Assembly: GCF_029784135.1 (NCBI RefSeq)
Contig: NC_073745.1
Coordinates: forward strand, 48,174,116-48,238,115
Reading direction: 5' to 3'
From: Toxorhynchites rutilus septentrionalis
Taxonomy: Eukaryota > Arthropoda > Insecta > Diptera > Culicidae
DNA length: 64,000 nt
In this document: positions 1-11,469 of the stretch, one piece after another
How the letters are laid out: each line of letters begins with the position of its first letter
Position numbering within the stretch: position 1 is the stretch's first letter
Program-made: the position numbers and the translations under genes
The notes under the pieces: generated by a model
Database searches by the model: none
Told to the model about the DNA's origin: nothing
The model's input: only the letters and a program-made list of their open reading frames with translations

Positions 1-153
1 GCGTATAATCAGAATTTTATTTCATATGCAAATGCACCTTCTATATATATATTTATATTTGCAATTGTTCATCGGAAAATATCGTTCACACATTTTACTT
101 TAGTATTGAATTGTTATTTTTTTTTTTCAATTGTATTCAAATACTCGTGTCAA

Positions 154-1132
154 TAGGCCGTATGAATAAAAACAAAATTCACCTTTACTTTACTTCATTC
201 TAGCAGTCGAGCAGTGAGATTAAGTTTTTACTACGTTTGGTATGAATGAAAGAAACAACAAAGTATTTACTTTTCGAAAATGGATGTTTAGCTGATTTCG
301 TATGAATAAAACAGCATTCATCAAGTATTTACTTCGTTATTATCAAGTATGCCCCTGAGCATACTTTGGATCTGAAAACACTATCATTCGTTTTGATGTC
401 ATATCCGATTTATGTTTAATGCTGCTATCTTGCGCTTAAAGTTAAACAAGTTAACGATCCGCATTGATGGCATTGAGCTTCGTTTACTAGTTTAGGGGAG
501 CGTAAAAAAATTGATTGATTTTCAGGCGGAATGAACACGTTTTTAAAATTTAAATTATGAATATAGAATAACCTTTCCGTACCAATTTGGCATTCTGTTT
601 AAATGAAAAACACTTTTGTTTGCAGGTGGTGAAAAAATCTTGTACGAATATTGTTTTTGAAGACAACTTTATATTATAATGAAAAGTTTCAGTAATGATG
701 TTGGAAATGTATAGACAAAGGGTTAAATAAATGTCGGAAAAAGTATTTTAAGTGATTAAATAACATGATGTGATGATTTTCATTCAAATTTTAACATTTG
801 AAAACTGGCTTCGTGTCTTCTAATATGATAGGTATTACACTAACGAGATAGGGACCCAAACTGTGGTCCCTAATTGAAAGTCGCCACCAGACGTCGACAC
901 TATTCCTTTTTCATCGCGAATTCACGCTTTGTCAAAAAAAAAAAAACGTTTTGAAACGAAACCTAAACAATCAGTTGATAGGTGATTGACAAAGTAAAAA
1001 CTATGTTCGAATTCGAAAATCAAATTAGTAAAGTAAACTTTTATTCATACGGATTCAAGTAAATACTAGGAAAGTTTACTTTACTTGGAAACGGGCAGAA
1101 TAAGTAAATACTTTTTTTATTCATACGACCTA
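154..1132. mobile_element. TA-flanked TIR element (MITE-like) with modular ends
   Basis: The left end reads TAGGCCGTATGAATAAAAA and the right end is its imperfect inverse, ending ATTCATACGACCTA. The outermost TA on each side can be read as a TA target duplication around an element at 156-1130. The motif CGTATGAAT followed by AAGTATTTACTT recurs near 159, 238 and 299 on the left. It recurs in inverse orientation near 1045-1060 and 1110-1130 on the right, so each end is built from repeated modules. No transposase reading frame is present between the ends. A non-autonomous Tc1/mariner-type or similar DNA element is inferred; the family is not named. Confidence 0.65.
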
Positions 1133-1239
1133 ATGACGCGCCACACAGTCTGATAAGTAAATTGATCTATTTACGTGTGCTTTGCTCTTCTCTCACAAAC
1201 ACTATTACCCCTTTTTTACACGTGGGTTTACCTATACTA

Positions 1240-1485
1240 CTACAACGGCTAGCTTTCACCTTCACCTTAAAACACCGGACAACGGAGACAGTTCATATGA
1301 TCATTGTTGAGTTATTAATAGAACAGTAGCCCGATGTGATCGTTCTCCATCGCTGGTGATTGTTGCGTGGACGTAGTTATTCTGTAACAACACAAAGATG
1401 GTCAAATGAGGGCCCTGAGTTTTGAACTCACGATCGATCGTTTACTAAGCGAACGCGCAACCAATGTGGCTACGGAGACCCCCCA
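1240..1485 (-). mobile_element. tRNA-derived SINE
   Basis: Read on the minus strand from 1485, the sequence begins GGGGTCTCCGTAGCCACATT. It has an A-box-like stretch (TAGCCACATTGG) and a B-box-like stretch (GAGTTCAAAACTC) near 1418-1430, the internal RNA polymerase III promoter layout of a tRNA. An unrelated body of about 170 bp follows, which a real tRNA gene would not have. The tRNA-like part is therefore best read as the head of a SINE. The B box is mutated (AAAAC where CGANTCC is expected), so it is probably an old copy. The 3' limit is approximate; no clear tail is seen. Confidence 0.6.
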
Positions 1486-3225
1486 GGTATATGTAGCAAA
1501 AAATTGAAAAGGTATCGATATAATGTGATGTTGTTTCAGTTTTGCGAAAATCAAAGAGAGGTGATTGGTTTCATGTACGTACAGAAGCAACTACTCATGA
1601 TGGATGTTTTTTACTCAATTGAAAGATGAAATATAATCCGGAAAAAATTGCAATTGAAAATTCTTGGATTTTGGCACACCAAAGGGCCAGTGGCCCCGGC
1701 AAATGCCGGGTTTGCCGGCCGCACACTACGCTACTGGTATTAGTTTCACGTTTCAATCTCATGGAGTATACTTGTGTATAGCTCAAGGTCATTCTGCACA
1801 TCTTGCGCTATCGTAAGGACATGAACACAATACCTTTAACAAATTGTGTAACTGACTCTGATTGCTCATCTCCAGTATAATTTGTCTGGAACTAGTATAT
1901 CTCCAAACCGCATCCGGACAGCTTTCCGTAATAAATCAAACCTCCAGGTGCCATTTCGCCTGACGGATTCAACAGATAAAACTGTGAAATAAAGCAAAAG
2001 TGGGGGAAAATCTGATACATCCATCCCTGACAGAAAGTGGCCAGCCATCACTCAGGGTGAACCGCAGCTGACAGTTATTCCTACCAGCTTAACAACCCAA
2101 TTACAACTCGAAATTGTTCTGGTTAAATAATAATTTAAATTAACTTCCGAAACGAATGTCTGCGGTGGAAGTGAGAGAGCGGAGCATCTCCCCAATTCAT
2201 GATAACCCCTCCTCCTCTTCCTCCTGTCGGCAACCCAAAAAAGTAAATTATCATTCGAGCTCTTTCCAGGTCGGAACCCGGTGGCATGATTCGACAAACT
2301 TTGATTGAAACTCTCGTCAAAGCTGCTGTTGAATACTGGGAAAGCCTATGCTTTTTAGTTACCCTATCCCAAGCCTCATTAGCCCATCCAATCCGGGTGC
2401 CAAATGGCATCTGTGGCAAGCTAAAGTACCAGTAAAATTTTCCTTTCTCACCCCTTTTGCCACACGCCTTTGGCTGCTTCTTCTACGGTTCACATTAAAG
2501 TAAGTTATTAATTTTCCTCAACTTTTCAACAGTAACAGGCGAGCAAACATCCACACATACACACGCCCAAAAAAGCAGAAAACAACAGTGCCATACAAGT
2601 CACGATCTGTGTTCCAGGCGGCTGCAGTTGACAGGCTCACCCCCAGCAGTGGTGGTCACGGTGCGCCCTGTTTTGCAACACTACGGTGTCCTGCCGCCGC
2701 CAGGGAGGAAGACACAACAGGCGTTTCTGTTTTACCAGTGAGCCAAACTCTCGGCAGCGAAACGTGAGGGGTCCGAAGATGCTGACCGTGGTTACGTGTT
2801 GGGAGTATTTACTACGCCAAGTTTCACCATTAATCTTACGCAGGACGAGGGCATCGAAATTGAAAAAAAAAACAGAAAGTGGAAAAAGTGAACGCCTCCC
2901 ACTTGGCTTTCCAGCATACGTGTTGGGCTACCAAGGTGTGTATGTGTGACGGTGTCGTCAAGCGAGATGTGGAAATCATCACGAGTTTAAACTGAGATGA
3001 GACAATGCGATCATGCTTTTTCTGCAAGAAGCAATCAGTTTATGCACCAAGTTGGAATCTGAATCATAGGGCATGTGTGGGCACTGGTGAATAGGATTTT
3101 GTAACTTGACATCATATAACATGGTTGGGTTAATTTTGGGTGTATGCTGTGTGTTTTCTGGGTCACCGCTTTACGAGCTTGAATCTGGGCTAGACAAGCT
3201 GTTCAGGTAAAGAAAACCATTTACA
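1486..3225. other. Unassigned sequence
   Basis: No gene or recognisable repeat family is seen. Short open frames on both strands near 1866-2420 and 2686-2949 lack recognisable domains. There is a pyrimidine-rich stretch near 2208-2226. The part at 2460-2950 is less AT-rich than its surroundings and could be host intergenic or intronic DNA, but nothing here shows an exon. Confidence 0.4.
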
Positions 3226-3566
3226 TATGAGGGGCTCAAATTGAAAGGGGTGTAAGTGATTTGATCGATTTCTCTACATCGACTCTCTCTTTTAATCATA
3301 ACTTAGCTGCAAACTCATTCCCAGTTGTATTTGACAATGTGAAAGATAGGCCAGAACCTCATCTATCGGATTCTATAGCAAACTTCATTTCACGTTTCTT
3401 TGTTTTTAAGAGGCTTTAAACTTTGCAGTTCATTCGCCTCCAAAAGAGTAAAGGATAGCAAACTCAAATTGGAAAATTTTTGCAGTTGAGTTATTAACTA
3501 AAGAGAAAGTTGATGAAGAGAAATCGATCAAATCACTTACACCCCTTTCATTCTAAGCCCCTCATA
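3226..3566. mobile_element. 341-bp MITE with about 50-bp terminal inverted repeats
   Basis: The left end starts TATGAGGGGCTCAAATTG and continues through a block ending GATCGATTTCTCT near 3275. The right end (about 3517-3566) is the near-perfect inverse, ending AAGCCCCTCATA. The arms pair over roughly 50 bases with few mismatches. The outer TA dinucleotides fit a TA target duplication. There is no coding sequence. Small size, long TIRs and TA flanks are the usual features of a mosquito TA-type MITE; the exact family is not claimed. Confidence 0.85.
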
Positions 3567-4450
3567 TTCAATAGCATAAATGTTAATGTTTATTACTCTC
3601 TATGGTGGTCAGACGGACCTCCCTCTAAACCCCGATTCCTGGTCTGAGCCAGCCTGCTGGATTTAGTTTCCCATGTCGCGAGCGAGAGTTTCGGTCCGCA
3701 CACTTTTGCTATTTATTGGCGAATTTTAGCGATAATTTTAACGGGTCCTAATCGATGAATAGAATTTGAGGCTACTGAGTTGATCGGGATACCACTAGAT
3801 TGATTCAATTTATATTCCTTTTGAATCATACCTGATTTCTCTTTTTCCGTAGTAGCGTGGTATACGGTAGTAGAATCACTTATTATAAACTTATTAATTA
3901 GTTATATGATGATTTGTCTCATCCGAACTCCAACCAGGAAATAGCAATCTTTTCCCATTACTCATTCTTAGAAGCTCAAGAAAACCATTCACCGCTATTT
4001 TTTCATGCGATTACCTATCCCTTTCTAGTAGATCACTTTATTCCCCTTTGTCTGTGCCTGAAGTATCTTGTGTGTGTCTGAAGTGTCTTATTTATAGTTG
4101 CTACATATTTATTCCCGAGCCTTTCCTATATTAATATATTAATGCTATGATCAAACAATAACATATTTTTCTAATCTTTTTCATGCTGATCAGAAAAGTT
4201 AGTTTTTTTAACTGAATCCGTAGGCTTTTCCGAATCTGCGAATTTTATATTTCATATTTCGTGTAAATCGATTTTTTAACAACAAATTTTTTAACTTTTA
4301 TAACGACAAATTTAACGATTCTTTTGTGTATGAACATTGCGATCTTACGAATAGGAAATTAGCTTTCAAAAAAAAAAAAGAAAACGCAGAAACGAAATTT
4401 TCAATTTCACGATTTGCATTCAGAATCTTTATATAACTGTATATAACTAT
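3567..4450. other. Unassigned AT-rich sequence
   Basis: No gene is recognised. The stretch 3600-3640 resembles the 'ctatggtggt...agac...ctccct' segment of the array at 31559-32095, so part of this interval is probably a decayed copy of that repeat. The remainder shows nothing that can be assigned. Confidence 0.35.
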
Positions 4451-4456
4451 TCCTTG

Positions 4457-5810
4457 CCAAACCGATATAGCGCTTCTCAGATTTTTGTCAAAAGTGGTAG
4501 TTTTGTTCTTTATCGCAAATTGTGAGACTCGTATTTCTTTATTTTTTGTTAGGGTGACCATTTCCATTTTATGGTGGTCAAAAAAAACTTTTTTTCGCTT
4601 TTTTGCCAAAAATGGCTTTTTTCAAAACTTCATAACTTTTGAACTACTGAACCGATTCAAATTATCGACATATCAAATCAAAGCCAATCACCTGGTTTTT
4701 TTTTTTAAATGCTTTACATTCAGAAAATTTGAATTTTGCTCTCGTTATTATTGATTGTATACGTTTTTTATTGTTTTCATAGTCTCGGAACCAAGGGCTC
4801 TATGGTTTTTTATATTTTTTATGGAAAACTGAGGATTTTTCACACAACATATCTCGAAACTAGGGAAGCGATATTTTTCGTTTTTGAGTTATGATTTTTC
4901 AAAGTTAGACGATGGTCCAAAAATCATTTTTTCCCATTTTTTCCACCACAAAAAATCATAACTTTTGATCTACTAGACCGACCCAGATGATCGACATATC
5001 AAATTGAAGCGAATGAGCTAGTCTTGTGTGAGGGAATGTTACGCTCTGAATAAAAATGGATTTTGTTTTCGTTATCATTGATAATATTTGTTTTCTACAG
5101 CTTACATCGTTTCGGGACCAAGGGCACCATATTTTTAAATATTTTTTCCTGAAAGCTGAAGTTTTTTCACATAATATATCCAAATACCAGAGAGGTGTTA
5201 TTTTTCGTTTTCATGTTATGATTTTTCAAAGTTAACATGTTTTCAGTTTTCGTTCAATATTTCAATGCGACTAGACTGGATGTATGTGATTATAATACAA
5301 TTAATTGGCAAATGTGTTTAAAAAAAGCTAGCTAGTAGGCTTTAATTTGATATGTCGATCATCTGAATCGGTCCAGTAGTTCAAAAGTAATAAATTTTTG
5401 AAAAAAAAACATTTTTGGGAAAAAAAAAGAGGAAAATGATTTTTTGGACCATCGGGTAACTTTGAAAAATCAACAAAAAAAACGCCTCCCTGGTTTCGAG
5501 ATATGTTATGTGAAAAATCCTCAACTTTCCAGGAAACATATAAAAAGCTAAAGCGCCTTTGGTCCCGAAACTATGAAAACAATAAAAAACAAATTCAATC
5601 AATAATAACGAGAGCAGAATTCAAGGTATAGGTTTTCTGAAGGTATAGTATTTAAGACCAGGTTATTGGCTTTAATTTGATATGTCGATCATCTGAATTG
5701 GTCTAGTAGTTCAAAAGTTATGAATTTAAAAAAAAAGTCTTTTTTGGCAAAAATGCAAAAAATGGTTTTTTTGGACCATCCTAAAATGGAGCCAAATGCA
5801 AATGAAATGG
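4457..5810. repeat. Head-to-tail then inverted array of an AT-rich dispersed repeat
   Basis: A unit of about 300-340 bp starts with CATAACTTTTGAACTACTGA, passes through 'gatcgacatatcaaat' and ends 'gatttttcaaagtta'. It occurs in direct orientation at about 4629-4910 and 4967-5235, then inverted at about 5340-5480, with a partial inverted copy at about 5665-5790. The start (tgaccatttccattttatgg, near 4555) and the end (ccatcctaaaatgg, near 5775) are also inverse. The whole forms an imperfect palindrome of over 1 kb. There is no coding capacity; short frames here are chance openings. It is probably a non-autonomous foldback or TIR element with internal duplication. Confidence 0.65.
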
Positions 5811-6215
5811 AAATGAAACCAAATTAGGCATATGGAGGTTTTAGGGGTCGATAAACGTTTCTATGGTGGTTTGACACATCTACCTCCTCACTAAGGGCAT
5901 GGGGGCTGCCATACAAATAAAACACAAATATCTGCATTACACGAGAACTAATCAAGCAAATGGAGCCAAATTTGGGATGTGAGGGTTTTTGGGTACGAGA
6001 AATGTTTCTATGATGATATGGTACTCCTTCTTCCTCTGAAAAGAAGATAGGTTACCATAAAAATAATGCACATATTTCAACCAAACATATTTCAACCAAG
6101 CATGACAATTGAAAATGTTCGGAAAACTTTGAAGGAAAATGGGAAAATTTGAAAAATTCAATTCGTATGTGTTCTACAAGTATATATTGACAAGCGTTTT
6201 TAGTCCATTTTGTTT
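5811..6215. repeat. Dispersed repeat shared with 31.6-32.1 kb and 59.1-59.3 kb
   Basis: The segment contains the recurring phrases 'gagaactaatcaagcaaatgg', 'ccaaatttgggatgtgaggg' and 'acgagaaatgtttctatgatg'. About 300 bp match 59075-59330 almost line by line, including the 'cacatatttcaaccaaacat' part. At 59 kb the same sequence sits just upstream of a Helitron, and at 31.6-32.1 kb just upstream of a Helitron 3' end. This suggests it belongs to larger Helitron-type elements. Confidence 0.6.
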
Positions 6216-6647
6216 ATTTCTTATTCTTTTTCTTGGTAATAATTTTCAGCTTTTGATTAGAAATTTCAAATTCGGTGCAATCCAAATTCCAATTTTAGAT
6301 CTTCAATATAATTGTAGGCTTCGGATATCAGATAGAATTCGGTTCTGGATTCCTGACCCAAATTCTAGAAATGTATATTTTTTTCACACGCATTCGTAAT
6401 ATTTTAAATTTCAGATCACGGGTGGAGAAACAACAATTTCTCTTCTAGTATTCTGATTTTAAATTACAGATTCAGGATTCAGACTCACGACATCACGACT
6501 CCGGTTTTGTATACTCAGTGAATATGAAGATAAGAATGCAGAATTTTCATTTCAGATTCCATATTAAAATAAAACCAAGTTGATTTAGTATTCGAGTTCC
6601 GTTTTCAGGTTCTGGATTCAGGTTCCAGATTCTCAAAAACAGGAAGT

Positions 6648-6690
6648 GGGTTATATCTATGTTATAACCGCAAGGGTGACGTAGGACTAT
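6648..6690. repeat. Hairpin plus GACGTAGGACTA module
   Basis: GGTTATATCTATGTTATAACC is an inverted repeat at 6649-6669, followed at once by CGCAAGGGTGACGTAGGACTA. The same arrangement, some inverted, occurs near 9506, 12953, 16723 and 19884. It looks like the conserved end of a dispersed element rather than a host regulatory site. Confidence 0.6.
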
Positions 6691-6995
6691 CGTTGATTTA
6701 GAGATCATTTGTTTGAAGTTGAATCTGAATTCATTCTGAATGAATGAATATTTGGAGAACTTCGAAAACGAGAGCCTACTGATGGGGAAGGATAATCTTC
6801 AGAAGCTATCCTGTTAATTGCGATTTATTGAAAAATCCCAAAACCAAATGTATTTGGTCACAGTGTTACATGGATAGAAAACATTAAAATAAACTCTTTC
6901 ACATGAATGTATTTTTAAATTCCCAGAGGAACTGGCAGATTATTTTCCGGATCTTTCTCGATGCTGAATGGCATCCAAACGGAAAGAATTCCGCG

Positions 6996-7018
6996 CGTGT
7001 ATGTGTGTGTGTGTGTGT
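6996..7018. repeat. (GT)n microsatellite
   Basis: A GT dinucleotide tract of about 20 bp with one interruption. Its translation gives meaningless Cys-Val or Thr-His runs. Confidence 0.9.
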
Positions 7019-7074
7019 AGCGGCTGCTTCGAGATCTTCCCGGGGAACCGTTTGTAGCATCACTCTCCTCCTGA

Positions 7075-8800
7075 TGGCCTCCCTGGTTTCGAGATATGTT
7101 ATGTGAAAAATCCTCAACTTTCCAGGAAACATATAAAAAGCCCTCAAACTCCAGTAAGTAATTCCATGCCAAACCGATATAGTGGCTCTCAGATTTTCGC
7201 GAGAAGTGGTAATTTTGTTCTTAATCGCAAAATACCCTTTTTCCTCATATTCCGAACAGTCTAAAATTCCAAACACTTAATTTTTAAATGAAATTTACTA
7301 AACTTTTATGTTATAAATAATTGAACAATGAAAACACAGACATTCTTTGAGTTACAGTCTTCATTTCAACATCATTTACAGGTATCGATACAGCCTATAA
7401 TTTATAATATTAAACATTCGCAAAAAAGCTTGACTGACTGTCACCAATGATAAAATGTTTGCGTTAGCAAATTCCACAGAAAAACAAGCATCGTTCATTT
7501 TTCAGTTTTTTGTAGTTGTTTCAACTATTTTGTTTGTTGTTTTCATGTTAAGTGCTGTAAATGGCAATAATCTACAATAAATGAATGAAATAAAATGATA
7601 TTTTATGCAGAAATCTTCATTAAAATTAGTGTTCGGAATATGAATCAAGTTCCTGCGCATGATTCATTTTGCGAACACTTCATTTTTCAATGTGAATTTT
7701 CTGAACTTTAATGTTATAAATAATTTAATAATCAAAACCTTGACATTCTTTTAGTTATAGACTTCATTTTAACATCATTTACAGGTGTTGATACCGATAT
7801 AGAGCCCCGAAACCATGTAAACTATAAGAAACAAATACTATCAATAATTACAAAAGCAAAATCCATTTTTTCGGCGAGCATTACATTTTTCCAAAGAAGA
7901 CTAGCTAATTGACTTGAATTTGATATATCGATCATATGAATCGGTCCAGTAGTTTAAAAGTAATGATTTGAAAAAAAATACATTTTTACTTTTCGGAATT
8001 TGAGACAAAAGTGTTAGGAAATAGAATCAGTGACAAAAATGGTGATCGGAATTTGAGACAAAAGTGATTAAACACATTTTTAGTTTTTCACGATGAATAT
8101 GTATTTGTATTCAATTTTATTGTAGTCAAACGAAAAAGAAGGCTCTATTGTATTCAAAAATAAAATTAATTTCGTTAAAGAGTACCATTTTGAGTCATGA
8201 GACTCTGTTTAATGGCCTTCAAAGCTTAAGTGTTCGGAATATGATACAAAACTGTATAAGTCTCGTTTTTTATTGAGGTGGTCCGAAAAATCAACTTTTT
8301 CCTCATTTTTTCAAAGATGATTTTCTTCAAAAATTCATATCTTTCGAATTACCGGACCGATTCAAATCACCGACATATCAAATTAAAACTAATTAGTCTA
8401 ACTTGAAAAAATACTGCATTTGCAAAATATTAGAGTTTGTTTTTGTAATTATTGATTGTATTTCTATTTTTGTGTATACATGGCTTTGGACTAGTGGACG
8501 CTATATTTTTTTATATTTTTCTTGAACGCTCTTTTTACATATCATACCCAGGAATCAAAGCCTATGAGATAGACTCCTTTAGAAAAACTGTAAACTTGCG
8601 AGAAAAAAAAACAATTTTGTTTACGTAATTATTAATTGTATTTTTTTTACAGTTTACTGGGTTAAAGATAGAGGGCGTCAATTTTTTTATATTTTTTTCT
8701 GAAAAGCTGTGGTTTTTTCTACATAATATATCCTAAAACCAGAGAGGCGTTATCTTTTATTTTTGAGTTGTGATTTTTGGAAGTTAACCGAAGAAGATAA
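7075..8800. repeat. Scattered partial copies of the 4.5-5.8 kb repeat
   Basis: The stretch 7079-7140 is nearly identical to 5487-5550 (TGGTTTCGAGATATGTTATG and onward). 7161-7230 matches 4453-4525. 7895-7975 and 8320-8780 carry further diverged units with the 'ccgattcaaatcaccgacatatcaaatt' type core. Between them, 7260-7850 is AT-rich with a loose internal duplication ('caatgaaaac... acattctttgagttac...cttcatttcaacatcatttacaggt' at 7325-7385 and again at 7725-7785). No gene is seen. Confidence 0.55.
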
Positions 8801-8994
8801 CCGATTCAATAATCAGATTTTATATGCCCAGGAACTTGGAATTTCAAACCTAATCTATAAGCTTCCAGAGTCGAAATCCTAATAAGATGATCGAATATAA
8901 GAAAACTTGAATCTTCGCCTGAATTCCATCTATAAAATTTGAAAAATTGTAAACTCGTAAATTGTAAACCTGCAGAACAAAGTTTTATTCTATC

Positions 8995-9510
8995 TTTTGA
9001 AATATCCGATATGCGCATATATAGCGCTACATAGTTTCATTAGGGTGACCATGAAAGAGCGGGTTTTTTCTCTAACTTTTGTATTTAAAATCTGACATTA
9101 AAATTGTCTTCGAACGACTTTTAGGGTTTATCAAGACAAAATTTTTGCGATGCTTGTCAATATCTCAATCCTACTCAAAGTTATTGATGCTTTTTCACCC
9201 AAAAACTCACGATTTCAATTTTAATTTACTCAAATACAAAAAATAACATAGTTTTGGAAATCGCGCATTATGTAGAGTGAAGTATGTTCTTTCAAATGCC
9301 GTCAACAAACATTTATTATGTTTGCCCCAAAAAGAATGATATGCGAATTAAGAGAGTGTATATTTTGGAAAGAAATATCAGTAACTTTGAGTATAATTGA
9401 AATATTGACAAGTTCTGCATCCCACAATATTTTTTTTAGTAAGGTCGAAAAGTATTCTGAAGTTTGCATATAAAATTTGAAATATAAAAGTTAGAGCAAA
9501 AAAGATGGGT
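8995..9510. mobile_element. Foldback repeat, family B
   Basis: The left arm (about 8995-9190) starts CTATCTTTTGAAATA, contains 'cattagggtgaccatgaaa' and ends 'ctactcaaagttattgatg'. The right arm (about 9370-9505) is the inverse of its inner part. The spacer is roughly 180 bp. The same family occurs at 16798-17305 and inside 24870-26190. There is no ORF. It is a non-autonomous foldback-type element, partly decayed at the right end, which runs into a hairpin/GACGTAGGACTA module at 9506-9550. Confidence 0.65.
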
Positions 9511-9550
9511 GGGTAATGTCGGGGACATAACTGGAGTGACGTAGGACTAT

Positions 9551-10340
9551 ACAAAGGGGACAGCTTTTGCTAAATATATATTTTAAATATATTGTTTTAT
9601 TTTCTTCTCCTACGTGAATACCTATCTATCTACCTGAAAAATGGATTAGTTTACTGTTTACTCTTTATGAACATGTTGGGGGTTCTGAAAAGAACCTTTG
9701 ATGTTGTGTTTTAGCGTTTTTTTTTAACAAACTTTCTCGACTTTTTCTCACTATCTCATAGTTGATTCTTGTTTTTTTTTCTGAAGACTTTGTACTTATT
9801 AAATGTTCAACGCCAGGCATGTTTTGGCGTATGCACATATCGTAAAATCAAAAAGATGGCTGTGATAGGGAATGCATAGGTGCTCATTCACCATCATATA
9901 TTTCACTATTGAGCACATTACCGTACCTTAAACTGTGGTTTCGGAGACGAATGAATTGTAAGATTTGTACCTCCGCAAACAAAGTAAATAAAAATGAAAA
10001 AGAACTGAGGTTTTGGAGACGAACTCTACGATCTGTCGAGAAATAAACGAGCTATATGCGTTCTGAAAAAACCAACAGTAAATATAGGGACGGATGACCT
10101 TCGGATTAAAGTCCTTTAAAATAAGAACAGAGCAGCATGAAATGCATAGCTCATCATGTTGCTTCTTAGTTATTTTTCTATACAATGCAGATGTAACGTC
10201 AGTTAATTTTCAACATCAGTTATCAACCAAAGAAAGCAGTTCTTGCTACCGAGAAAATTTGTTAATGCCATCCTGCTTACAATGTGTTGTAATTTGAAGC
10301 AACTTTTAATTCGGAAACCATGCATGGTTTGTGAAAACTG
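9551..10340. other. Unassigned sequence
   Basis: No recognised gene or repeat. Short frames on both strands near 9928-10297 show no domain. The 3' part (from about 10330) begins a stretch similar to 11905-12100, which is the downstream flank of the duplicated histone relic. Confidence 0.35.
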
Positions 10341-10490
10341 AATGATCTATTTAAAAGACCCCAACCACTAATAAGTTCAAAAACAAGCATAAACAAAATA
10401 AATCAGTTTATATTATATGTCATATTATGTCACTTTAGAATGCATTGGTATTGTGAAAACATTTAATAACTCTTCTTTGAAAGGTTTAAT

Positions 10491-10506
10491 GGCCCTGAAA
10501 AGTGCC
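10491..10506 (-). terminator. Histone-type mRNA 3' stem-loop (H2A relic 1)
   Basis: On the minus strand the sequence is GGCACTTTTCAGGGCC. This fits the histone 3'-processing hairpin consensus (six-base stem, TTTC-type loop) with one imperfect pair. It lies downstream of the minus-strand H2A relic. The matching position in the second H2A relic (about 12068) has lost it. Confidence 0.75.
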
Positions 10507-10604
10507 GTGTTTTACGGTGGCTGGTTTTGCCACCAAAGCAGTCTGTATAAACAAACTTTTTCCTTCTCTGAAACTAGTTGTTGCCACCGAACCGAATGTG
10601 GTAT

Positions 10605-10841
10605 ATTCTGTAGGCGGGTTTTCTTATTGTAGTGAGCAGCTTTGCAAGCCAACTCGAGCACTCCGGCGGCCGAAACTCTATAACCGCTGTTAGGTATACT
10701 GGTGCTCCGGCACCAATCCGTTGGGCTTAGTTATGCTTGCGGAGCAAACATTTAATGTGACCAACAGGGAAATGCAAACCTGCACGGTTCGAGTGGAACT
10801 TTGCCTTTCACTTAACTTGTCCTCCTTTGTCACGTCCACGT
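10605..10841 (-). pseudogene. Histone H2A pseudogene, copy 1
   Basis: Read on the minus strand through several frame changes, the sequence matches core histone H2A in order. An N-terminal Lys/Gly-rich part (GKGG-, KGKAK-like, SNRAG) comes first, then LHFPVGHIKCLLRKHN where H2A has LQFPVGRIHRLLRKGN. Next come GAGAPVYLTAVIE and a degenerate ELA-KAA-NKKTR segment. The start codon is changed (ACG at the ATG position), there are in-frame stops, and the last 40 or so residues after KKTR are missing. The 3' UTR with its stem-loop is still present. H2A would package DNA in nucleosomes; this copy cannot encode it. The retained 3' stem-loop and the divergent H2B neighbour argue for a decayed locus copy, not a polyadenylated retrocopy. 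Confidence 0.8.
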
Positions 10842-11045
10842 TGCTGCTTGTGTTGAAGTGATGCGATGCGATGTGAAACGATGCCATACAACCACACTGA
10901 TTTACGGTTTGTAAGAGAATGATATATTCCATATAGTCCAACGAGACGAACGAATGAGCGTTAAAATGCAGCGATAGCAAAAAAATACATTCATTACGAT
11001 TTGTTCGCTCGTTGGATTCACATGCAGTTGTTTCTAACAAATCCG
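10842..11045. promoter_or_regulatory. Former shared H2A/H2B promoter region
   Basis: This roughly 200-bp gap lies between the divergent starts of the H2A(-) and H2B(+) relics. That is the usual arrangement of the H2A-H2B pair in insect histone units. Short direct repeats (gatgcgatgcgatgtg) sit near 10860. A similar sequence (gatgtgatgtgatgcgaaacgatg) lies upstream of the second H2A relic at 12471-12495, supporting duplication of the whole unit. No clear TATA box survives. Confidence 0.5.
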
Positions 11046-11406
11046 AAGGCACCGAAGACTAGTGGAATAGTCGAAAAGCCGCCAAAAAGTTCGGCACGGC
11101 ACAGAAGAATATTTCGGAAACCGACAAGAAGAAGGAGAAGGAATCATATGCTATCTACATCATAAGGTGCTGAATCAGGATCATTCCGACACCGGTTTCT
11201 CAACGAAGGCGATGAGCGTCATGAGCTTCGTCAATGCATCTTTGAGCATATCGTAGCGGAAGCCGCGCGTCTGACCCACTACAATAAGTGGTCATCCATT
11301 ACGGCGTGGGAAATTCAGATCGCAATCAGTCTGTTGCTGCCCGGTGAACTTGCATGCGGTTTCCGAAGGTACCAAAGCGGTGAAGAAGTATACCAGCTCC
11401 AAATAA
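11046..11406 (+). pseudogene. Histone H2B pseudogene
   Basis: The sequence can be followed along most of H2B, with frameshifts. It opens APKTSG (the ATG is now AAG). It continues TAQKNISETDKKKEKESYAIYI, then a [19 protein letters not shown] equivalent, [28 protein letters not shown], and finally [15 protein letters not shown] plus TAA at 11404-11406. At 361 bp it is close to the roughly 375 bp of a full H2B gene, so it is complete but disabled by several small indels. It is transcribed away from the H2A relic and has its own stem-loop about 45 bp downstream. Confidence 0.88.
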
Positions 11407-11449
11407 AGAGCGTTTACCGACTGCTGATTCGGAAGCAAACCCTCAAAAG

Positions 11450-11465
11450 GGTCCTTTTCAGGATC
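11450..11465 (+). terminator. Histone-type 3' stem-loop (H2B relic)
   Basis: GGTCCTTTTCAGGATC forms a six-pair stem with one G-U pair and a TTTC loop. It is followed by a CACAAA stretch, 44 bases after the H2B stop. It matches the replication-dependent histone mRNA 3'-end signal. Confidence 0.75.
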
Positions 11466-11469
11466 ACAA

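Noticed and set aside
1411..1485. tRNA gene on the minus strand
   Set aside because: The B box is degenerate and the tRNA-like part continues into a SINE-type body.
6899..7276. 125-codon ORF with a Thr-His run
   Set aside because: It is made of dispersed repeat sequence and a (GT)n tract.
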